Shown piece by piece: positions 16,963 to 17,305 of a stretch of DNA of 17,305 bases. Position numbers and translations under genes: made by a program. Below the pieces are notes generated by a model. The model did not search any database. It saw only the letters and a program-made list of their open reading frames with translations, and was not told where the DNA came from. Source of the stretch: Laetiporus sulphureus 93-53 (taxonomy: Eukaryota; Basidiomycota; Agaricomycetes; Polyporales; Laetiporaceae); the NCBI RefSeq assembly GCF_001632365.1, contig NW_024468531.1:420044-437348 (forward strand). The letters are read 5' to 3'. Position 1 is the first letter of the stretch. Each line of letters starts with the position of its first letter.

Positions 16963-17305
16963 TGTCACGAACTACTAGAGAATAGTCTCCGAACACAAGC
17001 TAATGTGTCGGCACCTATGTAGTCCTGACTAGACATGAATTACCTCTAACATCCAGAACCAACTCGTAATGGTCAATGTGATATGGCGACTAGAGAGGGT
17101 GGTGGCAGGATAATGTGTATCACTACACAACTACAAGCAGGCCCTCAGTTGGGTGGCCTGAAGTTCCATGTCGGACGGTCATTGACCTGGATCGCTAGCC
17201 AGTCCCTTAGGACTCAGAGAGGAGTGAGCCCCAGGTGGGGAAGTATGATAGAACTGGGGATCTACTCCCAGTTGACCCTAGTATATATACAAGCAGGGGA
17301 GTACC
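16963..17305 (+). repeat. start of an unrelated LTR inserted into element B
   Basis: Homology to element A ends at GAGTG (16958-16962) and the next bases are TGTCACGA, a typical LTR start. From there the sequence resembles neither the A/B LTR nor any internal part. A strong TATA box (TATATATA, 17282-17289) about 320 bases in suggests a U3 region on the plus strand. The end of the LTR, its internal region and the second copy of the presumed target duplication GAGTG lie outside the window. Confidence 0.65.
17282..17289 (+). promoter_or_regulatory. TATA box in the inserted LTR
   Basis: TATATATA followed by CAAGCAGGGG. A start site about 30 bases on would fall beyond the window end. It supports the reading of 16963-17305 as U3 in plus orientation. 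Confidence 0.45.

Noticed and set aside
16963..17305. Reading this stretch as the 3' LTR of element B
   Set aside because: Only the first bases (TGTCAC) match. The rest does not resemble the 10918-11574 LTR, and the integrase region would be missing.

Overview
The window is made almost entirely of LTR retrotransposons. I see no host protein-coding gene, tRNA, rRNA or CRISPR array that I can defend. It looks like nuclear DNA of a filamentous fungus, probably a basidiomycete. That inference rests on three things: a Ty3/Gypsy chromovirus with a C-terminal dUTPase domain (elements of this kind have, as I recall, been reported from the white-rot Phanerochaete), a Tf1/sushi-like self-primed leader, and extensive C-to-T decay of the copies. 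No species call is possible from sequence alone.

Layout, left to right. (1) 1-1490, minus strand: a small Ty1/Copia-type element with LTR copies at 1-172 and 1319-1490, an intact Gag of 296 codons with a zinc knuckle, and a polypurine tract directly against the left LTR. It has no room for pol, so it looks like a gag-only, non-autonomous element. (2) 1491-2213: sequence with no recognisable gene. (3) 2214-10843: a structurally complete Ty3/Gypsy chromovirus on the minus strand (element A, 8620 bp between LTR ends), bounded by the 5-bp target duplication GCCTT and LTRs of 658 bp. Its order is ORF1, ORF2, Gag, protease, reverse transcriptase, RNase H, integrase, chromodomain, dUTPase. (4) 10844-10917: short spacer of old target DNA. 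(5) 10918-16962: a second copy of the same family on the plus strand (element B), head to head with A. It is complete from the 5' LTR to just past RNase H. (6) 16963-17305: the start of an unrelated LTR, with its own TATA box, inserted into B and running off the window.

How the parts work together. In both A and B a 13-nt sequence two bases inside the 5' LTR is the exact complement of a 13-nt sequence in the same LTR, 34 nt downstream of the TATA box. This is the arrangement expected if the RNA primes its own reverse transcription from its folded-back 5' end, as known for Tf1, and no tRNA-type site is seen there. Gag and pol lie in different frames (pol is -1 relative to Gag) with a long overlap. 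ORF1 and ORF2 upstream of Gag have the same -1 relation and are of unknown function.

Both copies are dead. Comparing them codon by codon shows that most nonsense mutations are CGA to TGA, with some TGG to TGA, at different sites in the two copies. They therefore seem to have inserted separately and decayed by transitions at cytosines. One in-frame TGA, between the Gag core and the zinc-knuckle segment, is shared by both and may be older or functional.
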